A stretch of 64,000 bases of DNA, taken from the NCBI RefSeq assembly GCF_901933205.1, contig NC_044590.1, positions 10,505,501 to 10,569,500 of the forward strand, read 5' to 3'. Shown piece after piece: positions 27,158 to 36,464 of the stretch. The notes beneath the pieces were generated by a model. The model was not told where the DNA came from, did no database searches, and saw only the letters and a list, made by a program, of their open reading frames with translations. Within the stretch, counting starts at the first letter, position 1; every line of letters starts with the position of its first letter. The position numbers and the translations under genes were made by a program. Source of the stretch: Camarhynchus parvulus. Its lineage: Eukaryota > Chordata > Aves > Passeriformes > Thraupidae.

Positions 27158-30100
27158 TCATCATCATATCATCATCATCATCCATCATCATCCATATCAT
27201 CATCCATATCACATACCATACATACTCCCCCATACAACATCCCTCTTCTTTTTTTTTTTTTCCACCTCTCCTCCCTCCCTCCTCCCTCCCATCCCATCCC
27301 ATCCCATCCCTCCATCCCTCCATCCCTCCTCCCTCCATCCCTCCTCCCCCCTCCCCCCCCTCCCTTCTCCCCATCCATCCATCCTCCATCCATCCATCCT
27401 CATCCTCCATCCATCCATCCATCCATCCATCCATCCATCCATCCATCCATCCATCCATCCATCCATCCATCCATCCTCTTTTATAGCATCTTCTTCTCAC
27501 TGGTTACAGCTCTGGCCTGTTGAAGTCAGGCCAGTTCCTAATCTTTGATAATTGGCCCAACTGCAAATCCTTAGGGGTAGGATTACATTCTACACTATCT
27601 AAATTTTCTTAGATTCTATCCCCCCTACATGTTGACATCTCCTAAAAGAGCTTCTTTGTTGGGAAGGATGAAAGTTTGACAAGAAAGTCTCACAGATATG
27701 GATGCTTAGCAGAAAGATTTTTGAATGTAGAATATGAAGGAGGAATAGAGATGGAAGCAAGTTTTGATATAGAGGAAAATAATTGCTGAGCCAGTCTTAC
27801 TGGATACCCTTTGTCTCCTTGGTTATGTTAGTTAGAAGGGGTTTTATGGCTTAGAGCAAAGGATAAACCCACTTCAAACAAGAAGATGTTTTTACCAAGC
27901 AGAAAGGAAGCACAGGCACACAAGTCAGCAAAGCTGCAAGTAGAAAAAAGGTCTCAGAATTTTCCACTGCAAGAAAACTGAAAAACAACTTCTAGCTTAA
28001 ACTGTAATGTACTGACTTTTAGTGATTGGAGAACAGTAACATGAATATGGTAATTACAGTAGTTATGATGGGCTATAGATAACAGTTAAGGCATAGATTG
28101 GTTCTACTGTATTAAGATGCTCAGCAAAGAAAAGTAAATAATGCAATGTAACCAAAACCAAAGGGTCTCCAGGCCTGCCTGCAGCTGGAGCTGACAGCTG
28201 TAGGCACAGCTCTGTCACCCACCACTCTGGACTGCTGGAACACCTTGAATACAATAAACTTCGTTTTGCATACGATAAACTGCATTTTGTATACAATAAA
28301 CTGCATTTTGGATAGCCCCTGGAGTCCCACATCCCTCATTTCAGCTCTTACACTTCTTGACTCTTCAAGTCAAGCAAGTGGGGCTTGACTTGGCTTTCTG
28401 GGTCTAGGGCACTTATAGCAAATCAAAGGCGACTCTCATGTTGGTAAGGGAGAGAGAATGATGCATCTGACTCCATGACTATTAGAAGGCTAATTAATTA
28501 CTTTATCATACTATATTATTCTATATATCTAAAACTGACTCTGCCAAGCACTCAACCCTGCTCACACTGCACTGAATCCTGTGACTGTCACCCAGCAGTC
28601 CTGACTCACACACACACCTGGCTCTGACAGGCCAAGGAAACAGAACACCATCACTTTGGGTAAACAATCTCCATATTGCATTCTACTTTTGCTCAAACAC
28701 AGGCACAGCAAATGATAAGAATTGTGTTTCCTTTCTCTGAGGTTCAGAGAATGTGAATCCCAGAAATATTCTTGGCAAGAATTGTGCCTTGCTTTTCTCT
28801 GTGAAGAGAAATGTGGCTACAGGCTCCTGGCATGTCTTGGCTTCCTTTCAGTTCAAGAGATTGAGACTGGAGAAATGCTGGTTGCAGTGTTGAGGAGTTA
28901 CTGGAAGACCTGCAGATGCACAGCATTCCCAGGCCGGAGTGACATTCCTGCTGCACAGTGCCTCGTGGAACACTGGCATCGTTTGGAGCCCTCTTGTGTT
29001 GTCTTTGTTCCAGTGACATGTTAAATCACCATCAAACAAAACAAGAGCACTTCCCTAGCTCAGTTCTGATAAGCTGACCCTGTAGAGGTGGAAATCCTGG
29101 AAAAAGACTAATGCTGCCTTTTTGAGGGGGAAGGGTTAGTTGTTTTATTTAGATTTTATAATCTTTTTTAAAACTTGATAAAGAATTCATAACCACCATC
29201 TTTTCAGCTGTTTTCCTGCAGTATTGCTCTTTTTGTTGTGGCTAAAACAACTTCTTTCTTATTTTTCAGGACACAGCAGCAGATAAAGAGGAGTCCAGCT
29301 CAGATCCACTGTGGCACAATCTACGGACTTCAAACACCCAGAGAAGTAAGGGGGAAGTTTTTAAGTGCAGAGTTGGATCTGAAGTAGGGCTGGAACTGGA
29401 AGGAAAGCCACACACATATTCAAGTATATGCAGTATCTGAGATTTGTTTGTGTTGGGCTGTGGGTTTCTTTATGTGATTATTCACGCCTGTGGATTAATA
29501 AACTTTTCCAGGCCCCAGCATTGTTAGAATTGCCACTCAAGCTGATCATTGTAAATTCTTGATAAAGCAACTGAAAGATGAAAATAAAATCAGTCTAGTA
29601 AAGTCGGTGAAACCTTACAAATGCCATGATCAGTTGTGTAAAGAGAGGTTAGACATAGGTGTGTCCTTTAATTTAAGGCTGTGGTTTTGTCTTACCAGTG
29701 ACCTGGTAATTTTAGCCATAATGTTGTGACTTCACACTGATCATAGACTCATTAAACTTGGAAAAGTTGTCTAAAATCACAAGTAGAACCACTAGCTCAG
29801 CAGCAGTGTGTTCATCACTAAACCATGTCCTCAGGTGCCACATCTGCATGATTTTTGAACCTTTCCAGGGATGGTGACTCCACCACTTCCCTTGGCAACC
29901 TGTTCCAATGTTCCAACTCTTGACCACCTTTTCAGGGAAGGCTCTTACCCTACTGATCACTCTATGTTGTGGGGATACTCTTTTCATGTGTTACTGCAGG
30001 ATTTTTAAAAAGCAATGCTACCACACCTATCCTAAACTGCATTTTTAGCACATTCGCTTTCCTGGCTTGCAGAAATTCAAGACAATTTCTCCTCTGCAGC

Positions 30101-33100
30101 AGAAACTCAGGATTATTCCTGCACAATTCGAAACCCTGGGAAGGAGGAAGTGTTCAACATGGATGTTGCCTACTCAGAGCAAGCAGCTGTCCTGCTCAAG
30201 GGATCCTTCCTGTCCGAATCCAGGAACTTAAAGGATGGAAATGCCCTAACAGTAAGCACTGGAGGAATTTTTCTTGTTAGAATTTATCAGCCTTGGCTTG
30301 TCAAGGTGGTACAAAGCAATGGGTCTGTGTTTGGTGGTATTTTGGGGTGTGTTGTGCTGTTATCTTTGCAACATTGGGCAAGGAGAGACATTGTGTAGAG
30401 GAGGATCAAAAGAAATAACACTTTTATCTGAAACTCCCTATTCTGATACACATCCTTGTTGTTCTCTCTGAAAAGAGGAGAGTAACTAACTGCACTTTCT
30501 TACTCATAATTCTAAAGTTTTCTCCTCTCTGCAAATGAACAGGGCTGCTCCTAAAATTCAAGTAGGTTGGGGTGGGTATTAGGCTGCCTTTAACCTAAAA
30601 AAACTGGCATCTCTAGTATGGTTAAAGAGCAATATTGAAAAGGGAAAATATTTATTCAGCTGGTGGTTGAGTAGGAGTAGTTTTGGGCATATGTCTGGTC
30701 TTGAACCCAGCAGGAAGAACAGATGCCTGGTTATTATATAAAAAAAATAAAACTACAGCAAAAATTGTTCACTTGTGGGATTAATAGAGATAACTTGAGC
30801 TGAACCTCTTGTGTGTGTTTCCCTTAGAGATTTAAGATCCCAAAGGGCAGACTAGGAGTGACCAGGATTGGAGATCTGTCAGCTCAGGACATGAAGAAGA
30901 TCCCCACACTGGCCCTCATTGAGCTTACAGCTCTCTGTGATATCCTGGGCTTTGAGCTGAAGAGAAACAAAGCAGCAAAACTGAAAACAACAGGTTAGTT
31001 ATGCTCTTTTTTGTGCTTTTTTTGGTTTTTTCTACATTAATCTTCTCATAATACACTCATCAGTTGTGTTTCAAATGTTAGAACGGAGGATCTTTGATAA
31101 GAAACCTTGTGACAGGTGTGTTCTCTTTGGATTTCTCCTGGAAGTCAGTGGATCATGACATTAAGTCCTACTACCACATTTATGTCTGGCTGCAATTGTC
31201 CTGTTTAACTCTCTTTCTCCAGTATCAGTGTTTACAAAAGTACCATCTTAATCTGCAGTGGGGGATTTATCCCTTACACCTCTATTAGAGCTGAGACAGA
31301 CTTGGAAATGTTGTATCTGTTGTAGAGAAAAGACTCTTTGGAGTTCCACTCAACACCCTGTTGGAAAATGACCAAAAGCTGCTGCCCAACACCAAGGTCC
31401 CTCTGCTACTCCAGGCAGTAAGTTCTGTGCTGTGGTTTTATTCACACCTCTGCTCCTCAGAGTCACGAGTCTGTGATAAGGACAGGCTGACTCCTCATCC
31501 TCTATGCCTAAGAGCTTTCTGTTTCCCCCTCTAACAGCTGCTGTCCTGCCTGGAGAAGAGAGGACTTGAAACAGAGGGCATCCTGAGAGTTTCTGGGTCC
31601 CAAACCAGAATTAAGGTATGAGCCCTTTAGCATTGTTTGGAAGTGTCGGGGGTGATCAGGAAACATTTGCTGAAGCAAGTGTTTGACCTGAATTATCTCA
31701 GCCCCTCCCCAGTACAACCACAAACACCCAGTGCTGGGAAATACTGCAGCACGTGCTGAGGCTCTCTGGCCTCGACGTCTCGCCCTCCCAGTGCTCAGCT
31801 ATAAAATTTCTCTCACATTTGCTCACTAAAGCATGTGATAAATTCCATCTTTCTGCTAGAGCCTGGAGCAGAAGCTGGAGAGGGACTTCTACAGCGGCCT
31901 GTTCCGCTGGGATGATGTCCACCAGAACGACGTGTCGGGGCTGCTCAAGAGATTCATCCGCGAGCTGCCGGCCCCGCTGCTGACTGCAGAGTACCTGCCT
32001 GCCTTTGCTGCTGTTCAGAGTGAGTGCCTGCCCTGCCTGCCAGCACCATTTGGTCTGTGCAAAGCTGCCCTGTCAGGTGTGTTGGGAGCCTGTGGTGACG
32101 GCAGCACAGCACAGCTGAGGGTTGCAGTCGCTGGTGCTGGGTTGAATGCACCTTTCTGCAGCAGCGCTGTGCTGGGGGCTTCAGTTCTGTGTCACTGCAG
32201 CCTGCAAGGTTGCTGCGTTTGTCAGGACAAATTGATCAGGGGTGACACCCAGACTGAGCTGTGGGAGCTGGCCAGGGCACACAGCCTGAAGGTAATGTGC
32301 TGGTCTGCAAGCACATTTCTTTGTTCACTAGTGGGATTAATAGAGAGAATTTGAGCTGAATCTCTTGTGTGTGTGTGTGTTCCCCTTAGAGATTTAAGGT
32401 CCCAAAGGGCAGACTAGGAGTTTTGATGTGTTAATCTTGAGTGCACAAGTTCTTTGTTCAAGAAATGGGGAGTTATGGGTTCTTTTGCTGCCCTTCAAGG
32501 ACATGAGGGTTGCTGGTTTATTGTGTACTCTAATTATATGAGTCAGTCTTCAAAAACATGGGTAGTTCCCTTCTTAAGGGCGGTATGAGTTTGAGTTACT
32601 TCTGTGAAACAAGGTCTCAAATTCTAGATGACCAACCATTCAACAAGTAATTGTCTTGTTCCTTGGAGAATTCCTGTGCTCAAAAAGAAGGGTCAGAAAC
32701 TGAATCCTCTGTCCTGTTATTACTCTCCTTCTAGATATTCCAGACCTGAAGCAAAGATTGCAAGCTCTAAACCTCCTGATCCTGATTCTGCCAGAGTCCA
32801 ACAGAAACACTCTGAAGGTAACTGCTTGCTTTTGATTAGCTGGTAAAACATAGAATCACAGAGTTGTTTAACTGAAAAAAACCCTTCTTAAAATCATTGA
32901 GTCCAACCATTCCCCCAGCGCTTTGGTGACCACTAAGCCATACCCCCAGCTACATGGCTTTTAAATAGTCACCACCTCTGCCTTGCTGTGCTTTATAAGA
33001 GCTCTGGTGGTTGTTGCTGCCTTTTTTATTTTCCTCCTCAGTAGGGCAGCTCCCAGATATTAAAGGTAAGGCTGACTTAGCACTCTGCACTCTTCATTTA

Positions 33101-36100
33101 GAGCACTGGAATATATCATTCAGTCAAAGATGATCTGTCATGGCTCTGGTGGATGTGTGAGGTGAAAGAGATAACCCAAAAGGGTTTGCTTTTCCACATC
33201 TGGGAATGGCTTTGAGGGGACACTGAAAGAAAAGGGGGGTTCATCTTTGAATTCAGAAACTTTTACAGGTGGACTTTGTAAATTAACACCTGCCAAGGAG
33301 GAAAAGCTCATCTGTTTCCCCCACAGACTGTTTTTCCTGATTCATAAATACTGGATAAACCTCTCTTGGTGTGGTTATTAGTTGCTATACTAGTATTAGA
33401 AATTGGTCACTCCACTTCCTGATTGGAGAAATGAAATTTGCTGATCTATATCAAGAAAAAGTGCTAATTAATGATCTCTCCAGCAACTGCCATGGTAGTT
33501 TTTGAGCATTACTAGTAATGGATGGCTTACATCTCTTTTCTCAGGCCCTTCTTGAGTTTCTCAGCAAGGTGGTTGCCAGGGAAAAAAACAACAAAATGAA
33601 CCTCTGGAACGTTTCCACAGTCATGGCCCCGAACCTCTTCATGCACAAGGGGCTGCCAAACAAGATCCCCGAGGGGAAGGAGAAGCAGCTGGCGGAGGGG
33701 GCGGCTGACGTGGTGCGGATGATGATCCATTACCAGGACCTGCTCTGGACAGTGAGTTCCACAGGAATTAGGTGGTCTGGGGCAGCAGTGTCTTGGTCTT
33801 GTTAGAATTGGGACAGGGAAGGGATAGCCTTGGAAATTTCAGAGGAATTACACAGCTGTGAGCAAAACCTCTGGCTGAATTCCAAGGCTACCTAAAGGTA
33901 CACAGATTTTTTTTTTGTCTATTTCAGGAGGTAAAGTGATGATCAGGTTCCTAAATGACATCCTTATCTCTGCTTGATTTAATTCCTGTTTTCACCCTTC
34001 TCCCCTGCCCAGGTGTCCTCTTTTCTGGTGGCCCAGGTGAGAAAGCTGAACGAGAGCAACAGCAGAAGGTACCAGTTCTGCGACAAGCGGATCAAAAATC
34101 TGCTGCGGAAGATTCACGCTGATAAAGACAAGGTGGAAAAGAACCAGAGAGAGGTGAGCCAGGGCTTGGGGAAAAACCCAAACCCCTGTGTATCCAATGT
34201 TTAACTGAGAACTCAGAAAGATGACAGGGGTGATACCATTGAAAAGAGCCAGAGGGACAAAACAAAAAAGCAGAATAATGAGGAACAGTTTCCCAGATGC
34301 TTTTGGCCAGGTTGTGGCAAAAACTGATCTCAACAGCAAGAGCATTAAATACATTTCAGGCTACAAAATACTTGGTTAAGAGTAGAGAAGAGGAGATCAT
34401 AAGCAGAAATTTTGTTTTTCCCCACATTAAGAGTAGAATTCTTATGGTTCTGAGTGTCCCATGTGCTGGCGCAGATATGTCTGCTGTGATAAAGACAGAT
34501 TTTTTTCATTTTTAAAGCATAAATTCAGGCAATTGCCTAATTTTCTTTTTACTCTACAATGTCTGTTAAAATGGCACATCGCTTGGTGCTTCCTTTCTTT
34601 GGAAAGGACCTTTCTGAAATTCAGAGGGCTGCAACCCGGATCTCTAAATTCCTTTCCAAGTAATTTAAGTGAATTTCAGGAGAGTCATTCACACTCGTGC
34701 AAAACAGTTTGTCAGAATGTCTTCTGACAAATCCTGTTTTCATCCCAGCTTGCGTCAGTGCTGTGTTTGAACAGCAGAGAGCAGCAGCACACACTGATGG
34801 AGAGCACAGAGCTCCTCTCGTGGCCACAACACAAAACATTGATGATTTATTCACAGTGCTCGCCTTGGTGCTTCCATTCAACCTTTACTGTAAGAAACAA
34901 GCCTAGATTCTTGTTTAATTCTTCACACTCTCCAATTTACTTTGAAAATTAATGTTTTGACTGATAAGAGTCTTTCTTTAAGCACTTTTTTCTTTTTGCC
35001 TGCCTTGTTCAGCCTTCCAAGGTTGTGAAAGTCCACGCATCACTCCTCCTGAAGGACTCTCTGGAGGTGCACTTGAACAATGCAACCAGGGTTGCTGATG
35101 TCTTGAGGCAGTTTCAGAAGAACCTGTGCCAGAATGGCTGGAATATTGTTAACACTGTCAACCTCCTCAAGTGGTAAATGGCTTTTTTCTCTGCTTAAAA
35201 AAAGAAAAAAGGGCTGAGTGGTCCAGCTGCTGTTTTCTGTCGTGAGGTAGGGGTGAGGTGGAAGCACAGCGAGTCATGAGGAGAGATTGTTCTGTTCTAA
35301 GCTTAGGAAATGGTGCTGGATGGGGAAGGCAAATTTTATTCTGAGTGATTCCACCCAGTGCTCAGACTGTCAGGAGGTCAGCGGTGCCCTCTGGGCTGCT
35401 GGACACCAAGTGAACTCCAGAATCCTTGCTGAAGGGAAGGGAAAAGGCAACAACATTGACCCTGGCAAGCAAACCCCCTGAAGCTCTCCTGCAGAAAAGC
35501 ATCACCTGTATCACTGCCTGGAGTAGTAATTCCAGTGTGCTTATGTTAATGTAGGGATTTCCTAAAATAAACTCTGCAATTCCCTCCTGTGCTCCCGTGG
35601 TGAATTGCTGAACTAAGCCCAGAAAAGGAGCAGAGGAGCTCCTGGCCCCTGTCCCAGCTCCTGCAGGCTGTGTTTAGTGGGTGATGTGGCAGTGCCTCTC
35701 CTGTGTCCCAGGAGGTGTCCAGGCAAGGAGGGTGAGGGGAAGTTGGCTGGATATGGGTCAGCTCACCAACAGCTTGCCTTGTTTTCTTTTTTGCCAATTT
35801 TGGGTGTCCTGCTCTGTGCAGGAGGATCAGCAAGGTCTCTGTCCCACGGCCTCTGATCACTGCTGGCCTCTAAACCACAAACAATCCTTTTGAAGAAATA
35901 TCACTAAACTACCCAACCTATCTTTGCAGAGATTTAACCCTCAGTGTGATTTTCTTTCTGCAGTAACAACTCCACAGAGTGCACAAACCTGCTCCTGTAT
36001 GAAGTGGGAGGCAATATTGGTAAGTACAAATGGTAGCTGAAAATAAGGACTCTGACATCCAGTTTTTATGCTTTGCTTCTTTTAGGAGGTAGTTAAAAAA

Positions 36101-36464
36101 CTTCTCTGGGCAACTGTGCCATGGCCTCACCACCCCAAGACTGAAGAATTTCTTCCTAATATCTAATGTACATCTTCCCTCTTTTGACTCAAAGCCATTT
36201 CCTCAGATTTGTGGAAATGCTTCTGAAAAGTTGTAATAAGGAAATGAATGTGAACAAATCCTAGTTTTTAGGTGGGGGCAAAAGCAAACAAAAACCAAAT
36301 CTAGCCACTAAAGGACTAAAGATACTTAAAAATGTGGGTTTTTTCTTGTTTTAACAGGTGAACATTGCCTGGACCCAGACACTTACCTCTTGGACTTGTA
36401 CCACATCAACCCCCATGCTGAGTGGATAATTAAGCAAAACCCATCTTGCCCTCGGATGTTCTAA
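12252..36464 (+). CDS. ARHGAP40: Rho GTPase-activating protein, ARHGAP18/28/40 subfamily, complete 15-exon gene
   Basis: Coding exons are 12252-12340, 21450-21652, 26529-26749, 29270-29345, 30073-30251, 30828-30993, 31326-31417, 31538-31615, 31860-32019, 32735-32817, 33545-33751, 34013-34153, 35013-35173, 35964-36019 and 36358-36464. All introns are GT-AG, and the phases join into one open frame of 2019 nt (672 residues). The RhoGAP domain spans about residues 315-518. It has the arginine finger in GILRVSG (Arg359), the LLKRFIREL helix (Lys398, Arg402) and the MAPN asparagine (Asn479), so catalysis should be intact. Family proteins speed GTP hydrolysis by Rho-type GTPases (RhoA for ARHGAP18) in the cytoplasm and at the actin cortex. 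N-terminal [13 protein letters not shown] and the [17 protein letters not shown] block are subfamily hallmarks as I recall them. Choosing ARHGAP40 over ARHGAP18 or ARHGAP28 is inference; the length is close to ARHGAP18 (about 663). No frameshift or internal stop was found. The first exon is the least certain part. Confidence 0.9.
13067..13082 (+). repeat. Poly-A run in intron 1
   Basis: A homopolymer A run followed by TAATTG. No retroposon body was recognised upstream. Confidence 0.7.
15382..15563 (-). mobile_element. CR1 LINE 3' fragment
   Basis: It begins at the tail AGAATCATAGAATG and continues through GGGTTGAAAGGGACCTTAAA and AAGCCCTGTCCAACCTGGCC. It lies within intron 1, opposite to the gene. 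Confidence 0.9.
21450..21652 (+). CDS. ARHGAP40: Coding exon 2 (residues 30-97), N-terminal subfamily motif
   Basis: A pyrimidine-rich tract leads to CAGCAGCAG, and the donor is G before GTAGGT. The frame contains MSQLPPKS followed by [13 protein letters not shown], a conserved-looking acidic and aromatic N-terminal segment, then a Glu-rich stretch. An in-frame ATG at 21472 could be an alternative start. The exon ends in phase 1, matching exon 3. Confidence 0.85.
22274..22560 (-). mobile_element. CR1 LINE 3' fragment, young-looking
   Basis: The tail TATAGAATCATAGAATC is intact, followed by GGTTTGGGTTGGAAGGGAC and the usual CTGCTCCAAGCCCTGTCC. It is close to the consensus, so it is probably a recent insertion. 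It lies in intron 2. Confidence 0.93.
26164..26502 (+). repeat. Partial duplicate of exon 5 (3' part) plus start of intron 5
   Basis: This matches 30151-30493. The first 280 bases differ at only about six places by eye; the last 60 are more diverged. It carries 101 nt of exon 5 with its open frame and the GTAAGC donor, with one coding change (Asn to Lys in SESRNLKDG), but no exon 5 acceptor. It ends about 27 bases before exon 3. The copied donor is phase 0 while exon 3 needs phase 1, so inclusion would shift the frame. Confidence 0.9.
26529..26749 (+). CDS. ARHGAP40: Coding exon 3 (residues 98-171), conserved LSTLTRTQ block
   Basis: The acceptor is CTGGCAG and the donor is CCCAG before GTGTGT. 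The exon encodes [10 protein letters not shown], then [19 protein letters not shown], then [10 protein letters not shown], the most recognisable non-GAP block of the ARHGAP18/28/40 subfamily. It is far richer in GC and CpG than the other exons. It is flanked upstream by a copied piece of exon 5 and downstream by a large G-free microsatellite. Reading past the donor gives a long Pro/His/Ser open frame that is only microsatellite. Confidence 0.93.
26892..27485 (+). repeat. Compound microsatellite, G-free tract of 594 bases
   Basis: In order: CCA/CACA-rich units, CCCA and CCAT units, a long CAT block (about 27120-27180), poly-T, CCTCC and CCATC units, and a long CCAT block (about 27408-27474). 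No G occurs on the + strand from 26892 to 27485. Pieces of all six frames appear open because of the low complexity; none is a gene. Confidence 0.97.
27657..28352 (+). mobile_element. Solo LTR, ERVK-like, with 6-bp target duplication
   Basis: The element begins TG and ends CA and is flanked by CTTCTT at 27651-27656 and 28353-28358. A closely matching copy lies at 53909-54581. Near its 3' end are tandem AATAAACTGCATTTTG-like units that supply polyadenylation signals. No internal retroviral coding sequence is attached, so it is a solo LTR. The 6-bp duplication suits class II (ERVK) elements; the family name is not assigned. Confidence 0.85.
28386..28860 (-). mobile_element. Probable passerine ERV LTR fragment
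   Basis: The stretch around the GATGCATCTGACTCCATGAC motif, and the later segment TTTCCTTTCTCTGAGGTTCA, resemble LTR sequence I associate with passerine ERVK elements in reverse orientation. Ends are approximate and no target duplication was found. The identification rests on memory of repeat families. Confidence 0.5.
29270..29345 (+). CDS. ARHGAP40: Coding exon 4 (residues 172-196), short linker exon
   Basis: The acceptor TTTTTCAG is strong and the donor is GTAAGG. The exon encodes an acidic, serine-rich linker ([12 protein letters not shown], then PLWHNLR). It enters in phase 0 and leaves in phase 1, fitting exons 3 and 5. The exon is only 76 nt, so the support is frame and splice-site consistency rather than a domain. 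Confidence 0.8.
29742..29950 (-). mobile_element. CR1 LINE fragment, old
   Basis: Degraded CR1 landmarks are visible: CACTAAACCATGTCC, CCAGGGATGGTGACTCCACC and CCTGTTCCAATG. It sits in intron 4, about 120 bases before exon 5. Confidence 0.85.
30073..30251 (+). CDS. ARHGAP40: Coding exon 5 (residues 197-256)
   Basis: The acceptor is CTTGCAG and the donor GTAAGC. It encodes [17 protein letters not shown] then [17 protein letters not shown], a conserved-looking stretch ahead of the GAP domain. Its last 101 nt plus the start of intron 5 are duplicated at 26164-26502. This copy is judged the true exon because it has an acceptor and its phases fit both neighbours. Confidence 0.92.
30828..30993 (+). 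CDS. ARHGAP40: Coding exon 6 (residues 257-311)
   Basis: It encodes [18 protein letters not shown], then [20 protein letters not shown] and a Lys-rich end, running up to the RhoGAP domain. The acceptor is CCCTTAG and the donor is G before GTTAGT. The first 32 nt and 63 nt of upstream intron are copied in intron 9 at 32321-32421. Phase 0 in, phase 1 out. Confidence 0.95.
31326..31417 (+). CDS. ARHGAP40: Coding exon 7 (residues 312-342), start of RhoGAP domain
   Basis: It encodes [17 protein letters not shown] and then VPLLLQA, the usual FGVPL opening of a RhoGAP fold followed by the first helix. The acceptor is GTTGTAG and the donor GTAAGT, a perfect consensus. Phase 1 in, phase 0 out. Confidence 0.96.
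31538..31615 (+). CDS. ARHGAP40: Coding exon 8 (residues 343-368), arginine finger
   Basis: It encodes [14 protein letters not shown], then [12 protein letters not shown]. Arg359 in the GxxRxSG motif is the catalytic arginine finger that inserts into the Rho active site in this family. The acceptor is CTAACAG and the donor GTATGA. The intron before it is only 120 nt. Confidence 0.97.
31860..32019 (+). CDS. ARHGAP40: Coding exon 9 (residues 369-421), RhoGAP core with Lys/Arg helix
   Basis: It encodes [19 protein letters not shown] followed by [12 protein letters not shown]. Lys398 and Arg402 have the four-residue spacing of the conserved pair (Lys122/Arg126 in p50RhoGAP). The donor is A before GTGAGT, leaving phase 1. 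Read-through into intron 9 stays open for a while but is not coding. Confidence 0.97.
32321..32421 (+). repeat. Partial duplicate of intron 5 end plus start of exon 6
   Basis: This matches 30765-30859. It has a longer GT run, a retained CCCCTTAG acceptor and the first 32 nt of exon 6, with one substitution changing Ile to Val ([11 protein letters not shown]). It lies in intron 9. The homology stops inside the exon and no donor is copied. Exon 9 ends in phase 1 whereas this acceptor expects phase 0, and the exon 6 frame meets TAA soon after the homology ends. Confidence 0.88.
32735..32817 (+). CDS. ARHGAP40: Coding exon 10 (residues 422-449), RhoGAP helix
   Basis: It encodes [19 protein letters not shown], then ESNRNTLK, the central hydrophobic helix and the LP-x-x-N turn common in RhoGAP domains. 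The acceptor is TTCTAG and the donor AAG before GTAACT. The split codon with exon 9 gives Asn422. Confidence 0.95.
32849..32988 (-). mobile_element. CR1 LINE fragment, old
   Basis: TAGAATCACAGAG is followed by ATTGAGTCCAACCATTCCCC and CACTAAGCCAT, in CR1 order. It lies in intron 10. Confidence 0.82.
33545..33751 (+). CDS. ARHGAP40: Coding exon 11 (residues 450-518), end of RhoGAP domain
   Basis: It encodes [10 protein letters not shown], then [17 protein letters not shown] with Asn479 of the conserved APN motif, then a Lys/Glu-rich loop and [14 protein letters not shown]. The acceptor TTTTCTCAG and donor GTGAGT are both strong, and both ends are phase 0. Confidence 0.97.
34013..34153 (+). 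CDS. ARHGAP40: Coding exon 12 (residues 519-565), helical basic segment
   Basis: It encodes [15 protein letters not shown], then [17 protein letters not shown], a charged and probably helical segment right after the GAP domain, ending in EKNQRE. The acceptor is TGCCCAG and the donor GTGAGC; both ends are phase 0. This post-GAP segment is expected in the ARHGAP18 subfamily. Confidence 0.95.
35013..35173 (+). CDS. ARHGAP40: Coding exon 13 (residues 566-618)
   Basis: It encodes [19 protein letters not shown], then [17 protein letters not shown] and [11 protein letters not shown]. The alternating pattern looks like the start of a small ubiquitin-like or Ras-association-type C-terminal module, which is inference from the pattern only. 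It leaves phase 2 (TG), completed to Cys by the T of exon 14. Confidence 0.94.
35964..36019 (+). CDS. ARHGAP40: Coding exon 14 (residues 619-637), short
   Basis: The 56-nt exon encodes [19 protein letters not shown]. It is recognised by in-frame joining on both sides (phase 2 in, phase 1 out), the acceptor TTTCTGCAG and the donor GTAAGT. The next exon continues the GGNIGEHCLD motif without a break. Confidence 0.93.
36095..36210 (-). mobile_element. CR1 LINE fragment
   Basis: GAATTTCTTCCTAATATCTAA and the following CTTCCCTCTTTTGACTCAAA are CR1 3'-region landmarks. The fragment lies in intron 14 and lacks the terminal tail. Confidence 0.75.
36358..36464 (+). CDS. ARHGAP40: Terminal coding exon 15 (residues 638-672) with stop
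   Basis: It encodes [19 protein letters not shown], then [16 protein letters not shown] and TAA at 36462. The acceptor is TTTTAACAG. From memory, the LDPDTY and NPHAEW motifs close ARHGAP18-like proteins and fit ARHGAP18/40 better than ARHGAP28. Confidence 0.95.

Noticed and set aside
26867..27500. Minus-strand frames of repeated Met, Gly-Trp-Met-Asp and Asp
   Set aside because: These are translations of the CAT and CCAT repeats and have no gene signature.
26612..27523. 303-codon open frame rich in Pro, His, Ser and Thr
   Set aside because: It is exon 3 read through its donor into the G-free microsatellite. The joined family protein leaves at 26749.
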